In this document: positions 39,816 to 49,313 of the stretch, in pieces
Layout: each line of letters starts with the position of its first letter
Position numbering within the stretch: the first letter of the stretch is position 1
Assembly: GCA_002368175.1 (NCBI GenBank)
Contig: AP018172.1
Coordinates: forward strand, 5,397,001-5,461,000
Reading direction: 5' to 3'
Length of the DNA stretch: 64,000 nucleotides
DNA from: Calothrix sp. NIES-2098
GTDB taxonomy: Bacteria > Cyanobacteriota > Cyanobacteriia > Cyanobacteriales > Nostocaceae
Position numbers and translations under genes: made by a program
Notes under the pieces: generated by a model
Told to the model about the DNA's origin: nothing
Seen by the model: the letters and a program-made list of their open reading frames with translations, nothing else
Database searches by the model: none

Positions 39816-41075
39816 TTACCTTTTTGCTAATTCTGGAGTGCGTCCTTTTAACCCAATCATCAGTTTGAGTGTATAGATTTTGAGCATTGGGACTCGGCGC
39901 ATAATCCATAAACCCAAACGCCGAACTAGCATTACGGGTAAGAAGTTGTTAGAAAACATCCGATCTAATAAATCGGTGAAACCTAAGATTGTGAGGTTTT
40001 CTCGTTGACGCCAGCGTTCGTAATCTTTGAGGATTTGGATATTGCCAATGTCTTCACCAGCTGCGTTGGCTTGTTGGATGACTTGCGCTAAAGCGGCTGC
40101 ATCGCGAATACCTAGATTTAAACCTTGTCCGCCAACAGGATGGCAATTGTGTGCTGCATCTCCAATTAATGCTAAACGGGGTAAGACATAGCGATCGCTT
40201 TGCATGAGTTGTACTTGAAAAATAAAGCGATCGCCTAATAATTGTAATTTACCCATCTGATTGCCAAAGCGACGAGTGAGTTCTGCTAAAAATTGCTCGT
40301 CATCCAATTCACATAAGGCTTTTGCTTCGGCGTGGGGCGCTGTCCAGACAATTCGGCAACGATTCCCAGGTAACGGTAAAATTGCAAACGGCCCGCTAGT
40401 CCAAAATTTTTCGTAGGCGGTATTGTTGTGGGGTTTTTCTGGTTGGACAAAGGCGACGATGCAAGATTGCCAATATTTCCAGCCGTGAGTTTTAATTCCT
40501 GCTGCTTGACGAATCGGCGATCGCGCTCCATCTGCGGCTACTAGTAATTTACTGCGAACTGTGCAGATTTGCTCTGCCACTTTGATGTCTATGGCTACTA
40601 TGTCTTGTTGGTACTGTGTATTAACTACCTCTGCGGGACATAGATAAGTCACATTTGCACAATCGCGCACAAATTCTTGTAAGGGTTGCAACAGTGCTTG
40701 GTGTTCTGCTACATAACCCAACTCTGACGTACCTAAATCTGTTGTGTTAAATTCCACTACCTGAGAATAATCAGCATCAGATAGGCGAACGCGGTTATAT
40801 TTGGCGATTTGAGGCAACATTTTGTCCCAAATCCCAATTCCTTCGTAAATTAAGGCCGAAAGCATATGAATTGCATAGGCTTGCCCTTTGGCTACTGCGG
40901 CTGATGCTACTTTGGCTTCTACCAGCAGTATACTCAAGCCTGAATTTTTTAGGGCAGAGGCTAGGGTTAATCCAATAATCCCGCCGCCGACAATTACCAA
41001 ATCATAATCGTATCCCCGCTTGTCTGTGGATGTTTGGGGAGGGTTTAGGGTTTGCAAAAGCTGTGTTAGCGGCAT
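39816..41075 (-). CDS. FAD-dependent hydroxylase, UbiH/COQ6 family
   Basis: 419 residues. The Rossmann FAD motif DLVIVGGGIIGLTLASALKN lies at the N-terminus, the DG motif AADGARSPIRQAAG in the middle, and the second FAD motif LIGDAAHNCHPVGGQGLNLG near 300. In cyanobacteria such proteins hydroxylate quinone rings (plastoquinone, phylloquinone or a related pathway); the exact substrate cannot be read from sequence. About 30 N-terminal residues precede the fold. Monocistronic and convergent with the hybrid kinase. Confidence 0.9.
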   Translation of the reverse strand: MPLTQLLQTLNPPQTSTDKRGYDYDLVIVGGGIIGLTLASALKNSGLSILLVEAKVASAAVAKGQAYAIHMLSALIYEGIGIWDKMLPQIAKYNRVRLSDADYSQVVEFNTTDLGTSELGYVAEHQALLQPLQEFVRDCANVTYLCPAEVVNTQYQQDIVAIDIKVAEQICTVRSKLLVAADGARSPIRQAAGIKTHGWKYWQSCIVAFVQPEKPHNNTAYEKFWTSGPFAILPLPGNRCRIVWTAPHAEAKALCELDDEQFLAELTRRFGNQMGKLQLLGDRFIFQVQLMQSDRYVLPRLALIGDAAHNCHPVGGQGLNLGIRDAAALAQVIQQANAAGEDIGNIQILKDYERWRQRENLTILGFTDLLDRMFSNNFLPVMLVRRLGLWIMRRVPMLKIYTLKLMIGLKGRTPELAKR

Positions 41076-41168
41076 TGTTAAGAGAAGTTACAGCATCTTA
41101 ACTCTTATTCTTACGCAATTGGGCGGTCTAAAGCAAGTTATATCAATTCAAAATTCAAAATTAAGAAA

Positions 41169-41229
41169 CTCAGATGTCAAAGGGATTTCTAAGTTTGGAT
41201 TGAGAATTGAATCCTTTGATTAATCTGAG
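41169..41229. repeat. Stem-loop element
   Basis: CTCAGA/TCTGAG outer and TCAAAGGGATT/AATCCTTTGA inner arms form a long imperfect hairpin in the spacer between the hydroxylase gene and the small secreted protein gene. Otherwise this 429-bp spacer shows only a terminator at its right end. Confidence 0.5.
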
Positions 41230-41349
41230 GGATTGGATATTTTCAATGTGCGATTTATTTCACAGATAAATCTGCTTACTTCATCTCATTAATGAATTAT
41301 TGCTCAATATGTAAGTTAAATATGCATGAGATTAACTCTATTTAAACAA

Positions 41350-41392
41350 GAAAAAACCTCGCTGATTGCAGAGGAACGCAGCGAAGTTTAAT
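41350..41392 (-). terminator. Terminator downstream of the small secreted protein gene
   Basis: On the minus strand CTTCGCTG...CAGCGAGG is followed by TTTTTTCTTGTTT. Confidence 0.75.
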
Positions 41393-41504
41393 AGTTTTAT
41401 CTTGAGCAAAGATAAATAACAACGAACTATGTTGAAAAGCTACTATAAACTATTGAAACTCCAGGTAATCAATGCTTTCAAAGCATAAAGTTAAACGAGA
41501 GAAC

Positions 41505-41717
41505 TTACTTTTTCTTTATGGATGAAGTAGTATGACGCTTGAGATGTTTTCTGTGATGTTTATGCTTAACAACTTTGCCACCATTAGCCTTATTTGCTGC
41601 TACATGAGTAGTTTTATGTGTAGTAGCAGCTTCCGCTTGGAAAACTGGTGCAGACATAGCTACAGGGGTAGCGATCGCTAGAGCAATAAGTAAACCTTTA
41701 GCTAACTTATTCATCAT
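41505..41717 (-). CDS. Small secreted His/Lys-rich protein
   Basis: 70 residues. A clear signal peptide (KLAKGLLIALAIATPVAMSA, cleavage expected after QAEA or AEAA) is followed by a mature part of about 40 residues dominated by Lys, His and Arg (VVKHKHHRKHLKRHTTSS). The export signal implies a periplasmic or extracellular location. The His-rich basic tail could bind metal ions, nucleic acid or anionic polymers. None is proven and I recognise no family. It has its own terminator, and its leader is duplicated 1 kb away (42756-42818). Confidence 0.65.
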   Translation of the reverse strand: MMNKLAKGLLIALAIATPVAMSAPVFQAEAATTHKTTHVAANKANGGKVVKHKHHRKHLKRHTTSSIKKK

Positions 41718-41754
41718 GGATTTGTGATTTCCTCGATTAATGAACCAACGATTT

Positions 41755-41818
41755 AACTATCCCAGATTCATATGTCAGTGATTTGTTCTTTCTATGAATT
41801 TTTAGTGGATATTTTTAC
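41755..41818 (-). repeat. Duplicated leader, copy 1 (intact gene)
   Basis: Upstream region of the small secreted protein gene. It shares AACTATCCCA, ATATGTCA and TTCTATGAA-like blocks with 42756-42818 in the same order and spacing. Confidence 0.6.
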
Positions 41819-42100
41819 TATAGACTTTGCAGTAATTGTAAATATATTTTTATTTTACCGATGCTGTAATAGTCTAATTGAGCTTAATAAATATTCCTAA
41901 ATGAAAAACTATGTAAAGGGACATGAACGAAGCTTAAACTATCTTTACTTCTATGACATTACTCATCTGTCAATTTTGTTTGACGGGTGTTTAGTAAGTG
42001 CTTTAGTACTTATAAAATCAGGGCTTCAGCCCATACTACGAAACGATCCGCTTCCTAAAGAAAGCAAGCTTTTAAGCTAAATATAATAAATTCACAAGAC

Positions 42101-42127
42101 AAAAAACCTGCTACCGAAGGCAGCAGG
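42101..42127 (-). terminator. Orphan minus-strand terminator
   Basis: CCTGCT/AGCAGG hairpin with six T on the minus strand (AAAAAA on the plus strand). The nearest minus-strand gene, yebC, ends about 930 bp upstream of it. Confidence 0.65.
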
Positions 42128-42755
42128 CTCAAATGGTATAGTGTGTAGTTACGGGAAAATCAAACAAAGAATTTTCTTTCTGCTATGGAGTGTAGAAATT
42201 AGCAGTTACTATTTCTTGGCGAAGGATGTTGTATCAGAACCTCAAACGTTGGTTAGAGAATAGGTTTGTGGTTAATACAACCTAAAAATACAGCCAAACT
42301 TGGGAATTAACGCCAACTTCTTTATTTGAGATATTTTGCAATATCTGGGAATAGCAGACCATTATAGTATCGCAAAATAGTGTATTTTAATCTAGCTTTT
42401 TATATAAATTTTATATGTAGATTTCTATATTTTTCTCTGAAAAAATTCTTTTTTTAGCTCTATATGTCATCCGATCTTAGTCTATTTTGATATAGAAATC
42501 TTATGGCAAATATACCCAAGGCTTCAAAGAAAAAACCTTCATCATAGCAGCAAGCTTAAATAATCAACAGCGTGTTACTAGAGTAAAAACAAATTTGCTA
42601 GATGGCTCGCCAGCCTAGGAAATAATTGATAGCAGCCTAATTGGATGACGAAGGAAACAGGAGACAGTTAAGAAAGGAGATAGAGGCTTTTAGAAGCACA
42701 ATAAAACTTTAGTCAAATTATTTAGGTGAATTTTTTATCCATGTATTAACAATCA

Positions 42756-42818
42756 AACTATCCCATAGCCATATGTCATAGGTTTGCAATCTCTGTGAAA
42801 TTTGTATGTCTATTTTTC
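42756..42818 (-). repeat. Duplicated leader, copy 2 (no gene follows)
   Basis: A 63-bp relative of 41755-41818. On the minus strand the next ATG opens only six codons (MDKKFT, then TAA), so no His-rich protein follows. It is probably the remnant of a duplicated gene. Confidence 0.5.
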
Positions 42819-42893
42819 GGCTGTCAGGAAAATCTAAACAATAAATTATCTAAATTTTTTAACTGTTGCTTTCTCTTTGCTCCCGGCGTTACA

Positions 42894-43005
42894 GTGTAGG
42901 TTTTTCATCAAAGGGTGAGTTAGGACTCTTATTTGAACGCAGAAATCGGCTTTTTCTTCTTGATATTTTTTGTCCTATTCCCGCATGGTTGTCAAAAACC
43001 TACAC
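42894..43005. repeat. MITE-like repeat, copy B, with terminal inverted repeats
   Basis: Perfect 12-bp terminal inverted repeats GTGTAGGTTTTT and AAAAACCTACAC bound 112 bp. Internal blocks GGTGAGTTA and CTTATTTGAACGC are shared with copy A at 6618-6754. It encodes no protein. Confidence 0.6.
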
Positions 43006-43054
43006 GTGCCAGATGCTTCTTCCCGGCTTTATTTGGAAGCCCCTCAATATTCTT

Positions 43055-43813
43055 CTAGACAATACTCAAAGCCATTAGGCTTTCTGCCATTTCAAAATTG
43101 GAGGTCACATTTTGAACGTCATCTAAACCTTCTAAAGTGTCAATTAACTTGAGAAGCGATCGCGCTTGATCTGGATCGGTAACTTCGACTGTATTACTAG
43201 GAATCCAGCGCAATTCGGTATCGGTTACTTGAAAACCTTTGTCGTTGAGGGTTTTGTTGAGAGTCTCTAAATTTTCTATGGCGCTAAATACTTCCGCCAT
43301 CTCATCTTCGGCCATTTCGTAAGACTCAGCTCCACCTTCTAGAGATGCTTCCAACAGCTGTTCTTCATCAACGACTTCCTGGACTGTACAAACGCCTTTT
43401 TGTTCAAACATCCAGCTAACGCAACCTGTTTCACCCAAATTGCCACCATTTTTACTAAAAGCGGCGCGTAAGTCAGCAGCAGTCCGATTGCGATTGTCTG
43501 TCAACGCTTCAACTAAAATTGCTACACCACCAGGCCCGTAACCTTCATAGCGAATCGCTTCTAAACTGTTGTTATCTCCGCCAAATGTACCTGCACCTTT
43601 TGCGATCGCGCGTTCAATATTATCATTAGGAATCCCCGCTGCCTTCGCTTTATCAATTGCTGTCCGCAGTTGAAAATTTCCTGCTGGATCTGGGATACCG
43701 CTTCTCGCCGCAACGATAATTGCCCGTGACAGCTGAGTAAAGGTCTTTGCCCTTTTTGCGTCTACTACTGCCTTTTGGCGTTTAATATTCGCCCACTTAC
43801 TATGTCCTGCCAT
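43055..43813 (-). CDS. yebC: YebC/PmpR family regulator
   Basis: 252 residues. MAGHSKWANIKRQKAVVDAK, TIDKAKAAGIPNDNIERAIA and YEGYGPGGVAILVEALTDN are diagnostic. Family members are annotated as DNA-binding regulators, and some relieve ribosome stalling at proline stretches. The length is typical (about 250). It ends close to repeat copy B and lies 154 bp from the amylase gene on the same strand. Confidence 0.96.
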   Translation of the reverse strand: MAGHSKWANIKRQKAVVDAKRAKTFTQLSRAIIVAARSGIPDPAGNFQLRTAIDKAKAAGIPNDNIERAIAKGAGTFGGDNNSLEAIRYEGYGPGGVAILVEALTDNRNRTAADLRAAFSKNGGNLGETGCVSWMFEQKGVCTVQEVVDEEQLLEASLEGGAESYEMAEDEMAEVFSAIENLETLNKTLNDKGFQVTDTELRWIPSNTVEVTDPDQARSLLKLIDTLEGLDDVQNVTSNFEMAESLMALSIV

Positions 43814-43967
43814 AACCTAAACTTAACTCTATTTCAAAATTTAGGATATACGCAGGTTTCACCAAAATGCAAAGGCAGTTGGCAAAAGAGTCCACAGTCA
43901 AACTATTGACCATGAACTCTCGATCGCGATTTAAGGGTAATACTCCTCACTTATCCCACAATCTTGC

Positions 43968-45854
43968 CTATTCAAAAATTACGAAACCTGCGGCAGGAAC
44001 TTTAACTAATACTGCTTTACCGTTTCTGGCTTCAACTTTGATTTTTTGATCGATTTGTGACTTGTCTGTGGAGTAGATGCAGCGCAATTGATCGCCTTGA
44101 GAATGCAGTTCATTATCAATTGTTACCCAGGCGGTCGTGGGCTGGTTATAGTCGGTGTTAATAGCCAGCAAGATTTCCTTGTCACTGAGAATCCGCGACC
44201 AGGGAATTACCGATTGCATCCGATTATTATTAAGTATCTGTGGCAGACCAAATTTTACGCCATCTTCTGGGGCGGAAATTTCCCTTAAGTATTGACGACC
44301 GCGCTTTAGGGTAATGTGTTGGCTGCGGATGTCGAGAATTTGGGCGAGTTCTCGATAGATAGAACAATCTTCATCGAAGAAATGCATGCCTTTGCTTCTA
44401 AATGCACCAAATTCACCTCCAAACATTGCTTCTCGAATGTAGCGATCGCTTTCTTCGCTTCCTCCTTGTCCATCAAAACCCTGTTCGCTGCCATAATAGA
44501 TGCAGGGAATACCCAAGGTCATGGCATTTAATGCCAATACATTCAAAGCAACTTTGGTGGCATCTGGATCTGCACAAAACCGGGCTTTCTCTCCTCCCTT
44601 ACGCACCTGATCGTGATCGTCATACATCGTCACAACTTTATCTCTCAACCAAGTGTGAGAGTCTTTATCAAGAAGTACGGAATTGCGGAATAGGCTGAAG
44701 TAATCATTGGGATTGCGCCACCCCTTCACTAGGTACTCCAGTTTATCGGGAATATCATCAATGCCTAAAGCCGCGTCCAAACCTGTCAATTCTCTGGTAT
44801 GGAAAGCCCGTTCCCGCCCGCCAGTAATCTCGCCCACTAAGAAAAATTGGTCTTTGCCAAGACTTTGAGCAAATTCATGGATGGCGGAAGCAAAAAAGCG
44901 GGTTGCACCAATATCCATGTGTTTGACGGTATCAATGCGGAAACCATCGAGATCGGCATAGGCAATCCAGAATTTATAAACTTCACAGAGATAGCGGAGT
45001 CCGGGAGCAACTTGATAGTTATCTGCATCTCCTGTTCCGTGATGCACGTCCTTTAAGTCACAGAAATCGCCTTCGCGAAACTCTGGATCGTAATCCCAAT
45101 TGCTGATGTGTCCTTTACACGTAAAAACTGCGGGGTCTTGGAACTCAACTGGCCATACACTATCTAAGCTTTGTGGCCATGTTGCCAGATTTTTGGGATC
45201 GGTTTTGGTGAAAGGAAGGGTGGGATGACCTGATAAATCGTTAAATCCCTGTACTTTGTAAGGATTTCCATTCCACGGGGTATCAGAATTCTCATAGCTA
45301 AATACGTTGCCTGTGTGATTGAGAATGATATCGAGAATTACATGAATGCCATTTTCATGGGCAACTTTAACTAAATCTCGTAAATCATCGCGGCTACCAA
45401 AATGCGGGTCAACTTCTAGAAAATTTTGAATGCCGTAGCCATGATATGTGTCTTGAAACTCAACCTGCTTAAAGATAGGACTGATCCAGATGGCGTTGAC
45501 TCCCAACCGTTTCAAGTAACCGATTTTGCTGGTTACTCCCTTTAATTTGCCGCCTACATATTTTGTTCCGGCATCACGCCAATGGGCAGCATCCGCCTCT
45601 GTTTTGATTGCATTGCTACGAGCAGCTTCTGTAAACATCGGCGTTGTGCCAGTCTGGACAAGGTTTCCGTGATTGTCCTTGTATCCATTCTCATTATCGT
45701 CGGAAAATCGATCTAGCATCAAAAAATAAAAGACTCGATCTTCCCAGGCTGTCGGTGATGGGAAAGAACATGGTACTGGGGCGAAAAAGTCTTTTGATTC
45801 TTGTGATATGGATTTCAAATCAATTTGGTTGAGGCTTTGATATGCTTGCGTCAT
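43968..45854 (-). CDS. Alpha-amylase family glycoside hydrolase (GH13)
   Basis: 628 residues. The GH13 barrel carries region I ILNHTGNVF, region II with nucleophile Asp in LDGFRIDTVKH, region III with the acid/base Glu in FFLVGEITGG, and region IV as TMYDDHDQV, where the common Asn-His-Asp has Asp first. A C-terminal beta domain follows. No signal peptide is seen, so it is probably intracellular, acting on glycogen or maltodextrins. It is an atypical long form rather than a secreted alpha-amylase; exact specificity is unclear. Confidence 0.92.
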   Translation of the reverse strand: MTQAYQSLNQIDLKSISQESKDFFAPVPCSFPSPTAWEDRVFYFLMLDRFSDDNENGYKDNHGNLVQTGTTPMFTEAARSNAIKTEADAAHWRDAGTKYVGGKLKGVTSKIGYLKRLGVNAIWISPIFKQVEFQDTYHGYGIQNFLEVDPHFGSRDDLRDLVKVAHENGIHVILDIILNHTGNVFSYENSDTPWNGNPYKVQGFNDLSGHPTLPFTKTDPKNLATWPQSLDSVWPVEFQDPAVFTCKGHISNWDYDPEFREGDFCDLKDVHHGTGDADNYQVAPGLRYLCEVYKFWIAYADLDGFRIDTVKHMDIGATRFFASAIHEFAQSLGKDQFFLVGEITGGRERAFHTRELTGLDAALGIDDIPDKLEYLVKGWRNPNDYFSLFRNSVLLDKDSHTWLRDKVVTMYDDHDQVRKGGEKARFCADPDATKVALNVLALNAMTLGIPCIYYGSEQGFDGQGGSEESDRYIREAMFGGEFGAFRSKGMHFFDEDCSIYRELAQILDIRSQHITLKRGRQYLREISAPEDGVKFGLPQILNNNRMQSVIPWSRILSDKEILLAINTDYNQPTTAWVTIDNELHSQGDQLRCIYSTDKSQIDQKIKVEARNGKAVLVKVPAAGFVIFE

Positions 45855-46635
45855 AGTCTTTTTCCCAAATACTTTTTGAGATTTCTGGCGATCGCTATTT
45901 GCACTGTTGTTTTCTCATCAAGCGCGATCGCATCTCCTCAAGGCAATTTAGTCATCCCATTTCGATATCAACATCCATATTCTTAGCCTGGATTCGCTGG
46001 CTTACTGGCCTTAAGCTCCTACTTGTCTATCTTGAAGAGATACCATTAGTTTCCGTCTTCCATTCCGGAATCACAACCGAAGTTAAGGAACTTAAGAACG
46101 AACTTAAGAGGTGAGACTACGAACTTAAGTAGGTCGGCACGAACAATTATTGCTACGAAAAGGCAGAAAGCAGTCTCAATGATAAAAAGGTCAGATATCA
46201 AAAATTTTTCTCAATTTTAACGAAGTGTTATTGAAATAATTAAGTTGAGAATAGGATGGATTGTTTAATGCAGCAAATATGCATAATTATCACAATTAAA
46301 ACCATCTATGTTCTGCAATTATTGCTGTTTAAACAATAAAATTTTTTAATTAATTTTAACTGCTTCCTTAGCTGAATGTCTTAATATATCTAGTTTTTTG
46401 TCTCTATCTTCCAAGGTAAGCGTTGAATTTTTTGATAATTAGCTAACCTATCATTGATATGATTTTTATGTTAATTAAAGGTTAAGTTATAGTTAAAATA
46501 ATATTAAATTTGTTTAGTAATTATAGATTCAAAGAACCTTGTAAAATGATTGTCTCCTTCACAATTTCCTTAGATATTTACTCGATAATCAAAGCGTCTT
46601 AGTAGAAAGGAACTTTTTTGGCAAGGGAAACAATC
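45855..46635. other. 0.78 kb divergent spacer
   Basis: Lies between the amylase and the pyruvate-kinase-like gene. The notable content is three GAACTTAAG repeats (46088-46129). The rest is AT-rich, especially 46190-46560, with no coding frame. Confidence 0.55.
46088..46129. promoter_or_regulatory. Three direct repeats of GAACTTAAG
   Basis: GAACTTAAG at 46088, 46100 and 46121 (offsets 12 and 21 bp), each with the palindromic core CTTAAG. The spacing of about one and two helical turns suggests a protein-binding array between two divergent genes. Confidence 0.35.
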
Positions 46636-48156
46636 ATGCATAAGTTAGATAGAAATCGCGAGATTTTATGTAATTACTCAGGTTTGAATCTATCAAATGC
46701 TCAAGATTTGTTAAAGACGCTGCAACAGTTGCGGCAGTTGGTGATAGAAGAAGGAGACAAAATTTTTAGCGAGTGGCGATCGCACATTGAAAGGGAAACT
46801 TTTCTCAGCAGTAGTAGGAATTTTGCCTATTACTTGGCATTACGGCGACACGATCTGCGTCAGGTGCAAGCGGCTTTGATACCTTGGGGTTTGTCTTCTT
46901 TAGGGCGAATAGAAGGGCGGGTATTAGCGAATTTAGATGCAGCGATCGCAACTTTGGGCGCGATATGTCAAGCAGATCCCAATACTCTACCCACTCGTCC
47001 GTCACTTGAGGCATTTTTTGAAGGCGATCGCTTGCTGCAACAACATACAGAAGAGTTATTCGGCAATACACGCGATCGCCGTCGCGTCAGAATTATGGTG
47101 ACTTTGCCGACACAAGCCGCTAACAATTACGAATTCGTGCGGGATTTAATTCAACGCGGATGTGATTGCGTGCGCATTAACTGCGCCCACGATACTGCTG
47201 TGCAATGGTCAGCAATGATTACTAACGTGCGACTGGCGATTAGAGAAACCGGATTTCCTTGCAAAATACTCATGGATTTGGCTGGCCCCAAGCCGAGAAT
47301 TAGCATGGCGATCGCGCCTAAAGCTTCCACACGCTTATACCGAGGCGATTGTATCTTGCTCACGGGAAATTTGCCGACTACAATTTGTTCTGATTGCTTT
47401 CAGGCAAATTGCTCTATTCCGGAAGTTTTAAATCAATTAAAAGTTGGCGCTACCGTTTGGATTGATGATGGTAGTATTGGCGCGCAAGTTGAATCTTTAA
47501 CGCCTGATGGGGTATTGTTACGCATCACCCATGCTAACTTGAAGGGCAACAAAATTCCCCATGAAAAAGGTCTGAACTTTCCCGACACTGATTTAAATCT
47601 CAGTCCCCTAACAGATAAAGATTTGCAGGATTTGGATTTTGTCGCCATTCATGCCGATATGGTCGGTTATTCCTTTGTACAGCAACCAGCGGATATTGAG
47701 CTTTTACAATGGGAGTTAGAACGCCGACATCCCATAAATCCGCCAGCGATTGTGGCGAAGATTGAAACACCTCAAGCCGTGCGTAATCTTCCAGAACTGA
47801 TTGTGCAGGCAGCAGGCAAACAACCCTTTGGGATTATGATTGCCAGAGGAGATTTAGCTATTGAAATTGGCTATCAACGTTTGGCAGAAATTCAAGAAGA
47901 AATTCTCTGGCTGTGCGAAGCTGCCCATGTGCCTGTAATTTGGGCTACACAGGTTTTAGAAAATCTCGTGAAAAAAGGCATTCCCTCCCGCGCCGAAATC
48001 ACTGATGCAGCAATGGCAGAACGCGCTGAATGTGTCATGTTAAATAAAGGGCCGTTTATCGCTGATGCCGTGACAATTCTGGATGATGTTTTAACGAGAA
48101 TGCAAGCACATCAACAGAAAAAGACACCGCAGTTGCGATCGCTCAATTCTTGGTAA
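46636..48156 (+). CDS. Divergent pyruvate-kinase-like protein
   Basis: 506 residues. An N-terminal helical region of about 150 residues precedes a pyruvate-kinase barrel: RRVRIMVTLPTQA, INCAHD, KILMDLAGPKPRI, the Lys/Glu of IVAKIETPQAVRN, MIARGDLAIEI and PVIWATQVLENLVKKGIPSR. The catalytic Lys and the metal-binding Glu/Asp are kept, but the usual MLSGETA loop reads MLNKGPF and the C-terminal regulatory domain is absent. It is therefore a paralogue with an uncertain reaction. I prefer ATG 46636 (AAGGG upstream) to TTG 46618. A gene of the SRPBCC fold follows 38 bp later. Confidence 0.8.
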   Translation: MHKLDRNREILCNYSGLNLSNAQDLLKTLQQLRQLVIEEGDKIFSEWRSHIERETFLSSSRNFAYYLALRRHDLRQVQAALIPWGLSSLGRIEGRVLANLDAAIATLGAICQADPNTLPTRPSLEAFFEGDRLLQQHTEELFGNTRDRRRVRIMVTLPTQAANNYEFVRDLIQRGCDCVRINCAHDTAVQWSAMITNVRLAIRETGFPCKILMDLAGPKPRISMAIAPKASTRLYRGDCILLTGNLPTTICSDCFQANCSIPEVLNQLKVGATVWIDDGSIGAQVESLTPDGVLLRITHANLKGNKIPHEKGLNFPDTDLNLSPLTDKDLQDLDFVAIHADMVGYSFVQQPADIELLQWELERRHPINPPAIVAKIETPQAVRNLPELIVQAAGKQPFGIMIARGDLAIEIGYQRLAEIQEEILWLCEAAHVPVIWATQVLENLVKKGIPSRAEITDAAMAERAECVMLNKGPFIADAVTILDDVLTRMQAHQQKKTPQLRSLNSW

Positions 48157-48194
48157 TTCCCGATTGCATTTCTATTTTGATTTGGTATTAATTA

Positions 48195-48719
48195 ATGCTC
48201 ATCTGTGCTGATACTAAAATTCCTTTTCCACGCTCCCTAGTTTATGCTACCTATCGAGACAAACTAGTTGAGCTAGTTCCTTATATGCCCAACGTGCGCC
48301 ACATCGAAGTTAAATCCCGCCGTGAAGTAGATGGCAAAGTTGATAGCGTTAATGAATGGCATGGTGGTAGTGAAATTCCCGCAGCAGCAAGAGCCGTACT
48401 GAGTGAAGATATGCTGTCTTGGACAGAATACAATACATGGAAGCAGGCTGAATTTACCCTTGAATGGCGGATTGAAACTCACGCTTTTACAGAAGCAGTC
48501 AACTGTTCGGGTGTAAATCGCTTTATAGAAGATGGTAATAATACAGTTATTGAAAGCCGTGGCAAACTAATAATCGATCCAAAGAAAATCAAGGGAGTAC
48601 CATTTTTCCTCACAGGTACAATTGCCCATGTAGTCGAAGATTTCTTAGGAAAAAATGTCGAACCGAATTTAGTAGCAATGAGTGTAGGGGTAATGCGGTA
48701 TTTAGAGCAAAACCCTTGA
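48195..48719 (+). CDS. SRPBCC family protein
   Basis: 174 residues with the helix-grip pattern: an N-terminal strand (CADTKIPFPRSLVYATYRDK), central beta sheet (FTLEWRIETHAF, VIESRGKLIID) and a long C-terminal helix (IAHVVEDFLGKNVEPNLVAMSVGVMRYL). Such proteins bind hydrophobic ligands, and this shape resembles coenzyme Q-binding or START-like members. It follows the pyruvate-kinase-like gene by 38 bp on the same strand, probably one transcript. Ligand unknown. Confidence 0.75.
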   Translation: MLICADTKIPFPRSLVYATYRDKLVELVPYMPNVRHIEVKSRREVDGKVDSVNEWHGGSEIPAAARAVLSEDMLSWTEYNTWKQAEFTLEWRIETHAFTEAVNCSGVNRFIEDGNNTVIESRGKLIIDPKKIKGVPFFLTGTIAHVVEDFLGKNVEPNLVAMSVGVMRYLEQNP

Positions 48720-48753
48720 TGAAAAGGCAGACGGCAGGGGGCAGAAGGCAGAT

Positions 48754-48788
48754 GTAAGTTGGGTTTCACTACGTTCTACCCAACCTAC
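48754..48788. repeat. Short GTAGGTTGGGT-type palindrome
   Basis: GTAAGTTGGGT and ACCCAACCTAC arms around 13 bp. It is a short form of the element at 55102-55190. Confidence 0.75.
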
Positions 48789-48829
48789 AAATTCACAGTT
48801 AAGTAGTTAAACATAATTAATTACACAAT

Positions 48830-48902
48830 GTCATTGCGAATGTAGCGAAGCGAAATGAAGCAATCGCAAGGGCTGGGATTGCTTCGCTTCGCTCGCAATG
48901 AC
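48830..48902. repeat. REP-like palindromic repeat
   Basis: Begins GTCATTGCGA and ends CGCAATGAC. Internal arms GAAGCAATC and GATTGCTTC give a long imperfect hairpin. This type is widely scattered in bacterial genomes. Confidence 0.8.
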
Positions 48903-48938
48903 TGTAATTAATTTTGCGTGGTTACTTATCACAGTTAA

Positions 48939-49313
48939 TTAAATTGCGATCGCACTTGAATTTTTCCGCTTAGAACGTTTGCGATCTGATTTTTTCTTCA
49001 ATCCTACCGCTTGGGCTTCATCGCTATCTGAGCCATATTGCCCGCGGACAACTTCTTTCATCGCCAATACAGTATTGTGAAATTCCCATTCTGCTAATCG
49101 CGCCGCATCTGCCGCCGCCCTGTATAAATTTAGCTTCTCAGTTTCGGCTTTTTGCTGCGCCATCATTGCTTGATACGCTTGCTGTAACTTGGCAGCAGAA
49201 GCATCAGCACGGTTTGTATCGTAGGCGCTGACAGTTTCCAAACCGTGCCATGAATCTATATCTTGACTAATGGCTTTAGGGGGTAAACGGCGTGTTTGAT
49301 TTTGGACTGACAT
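48939..49313 (-). CDS. Hypothetical protein, basic C-terminus
   Basis: 124 residues, mostly helical. A central Ala/Gln-rich segment (AAKLQQAYQAMMAQQKAETE) may form a coiled coil. The tail is very basic (GLKKKSDRKRSKRKNSS) and could bind nucleic acid. No family recognised, no signal peptide. It stands alone on the minus strand between repeat elements, at the edge of the accessory region. Confidence 0.55.
   Translation of the reverse strand: MSVQNQTRRLPPKAISQDIDSWHGLETVSAYDTNRADASAAKLQQAYQAMMAQQKAETEKLNLYRAAADAARLAEWEFHNTVLAMKEVVRGQYGSDSDEAQAVGLKKKSDRKRSKRKNSSAIAI

Larger units (their letters stand above)
41819..43054. other. 1.2 kb gene-free spacer
   Basis: No coding frame I would support. 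It holds a minus-strand terminator (42101-42127), the second leader copy (42756-42818) and the MITE-like repeat copy B (42894-43005). A non-coding or decayed minus-strand transcript from the second leader to the terminator is possible. Confidence 0.5.

Noticed and set aside
42866..43152. Short plus-strand frames over repeat copy B
   Set aside because: They lie within the MITE-like repeat and antisense to the yebC end, with no coding character.
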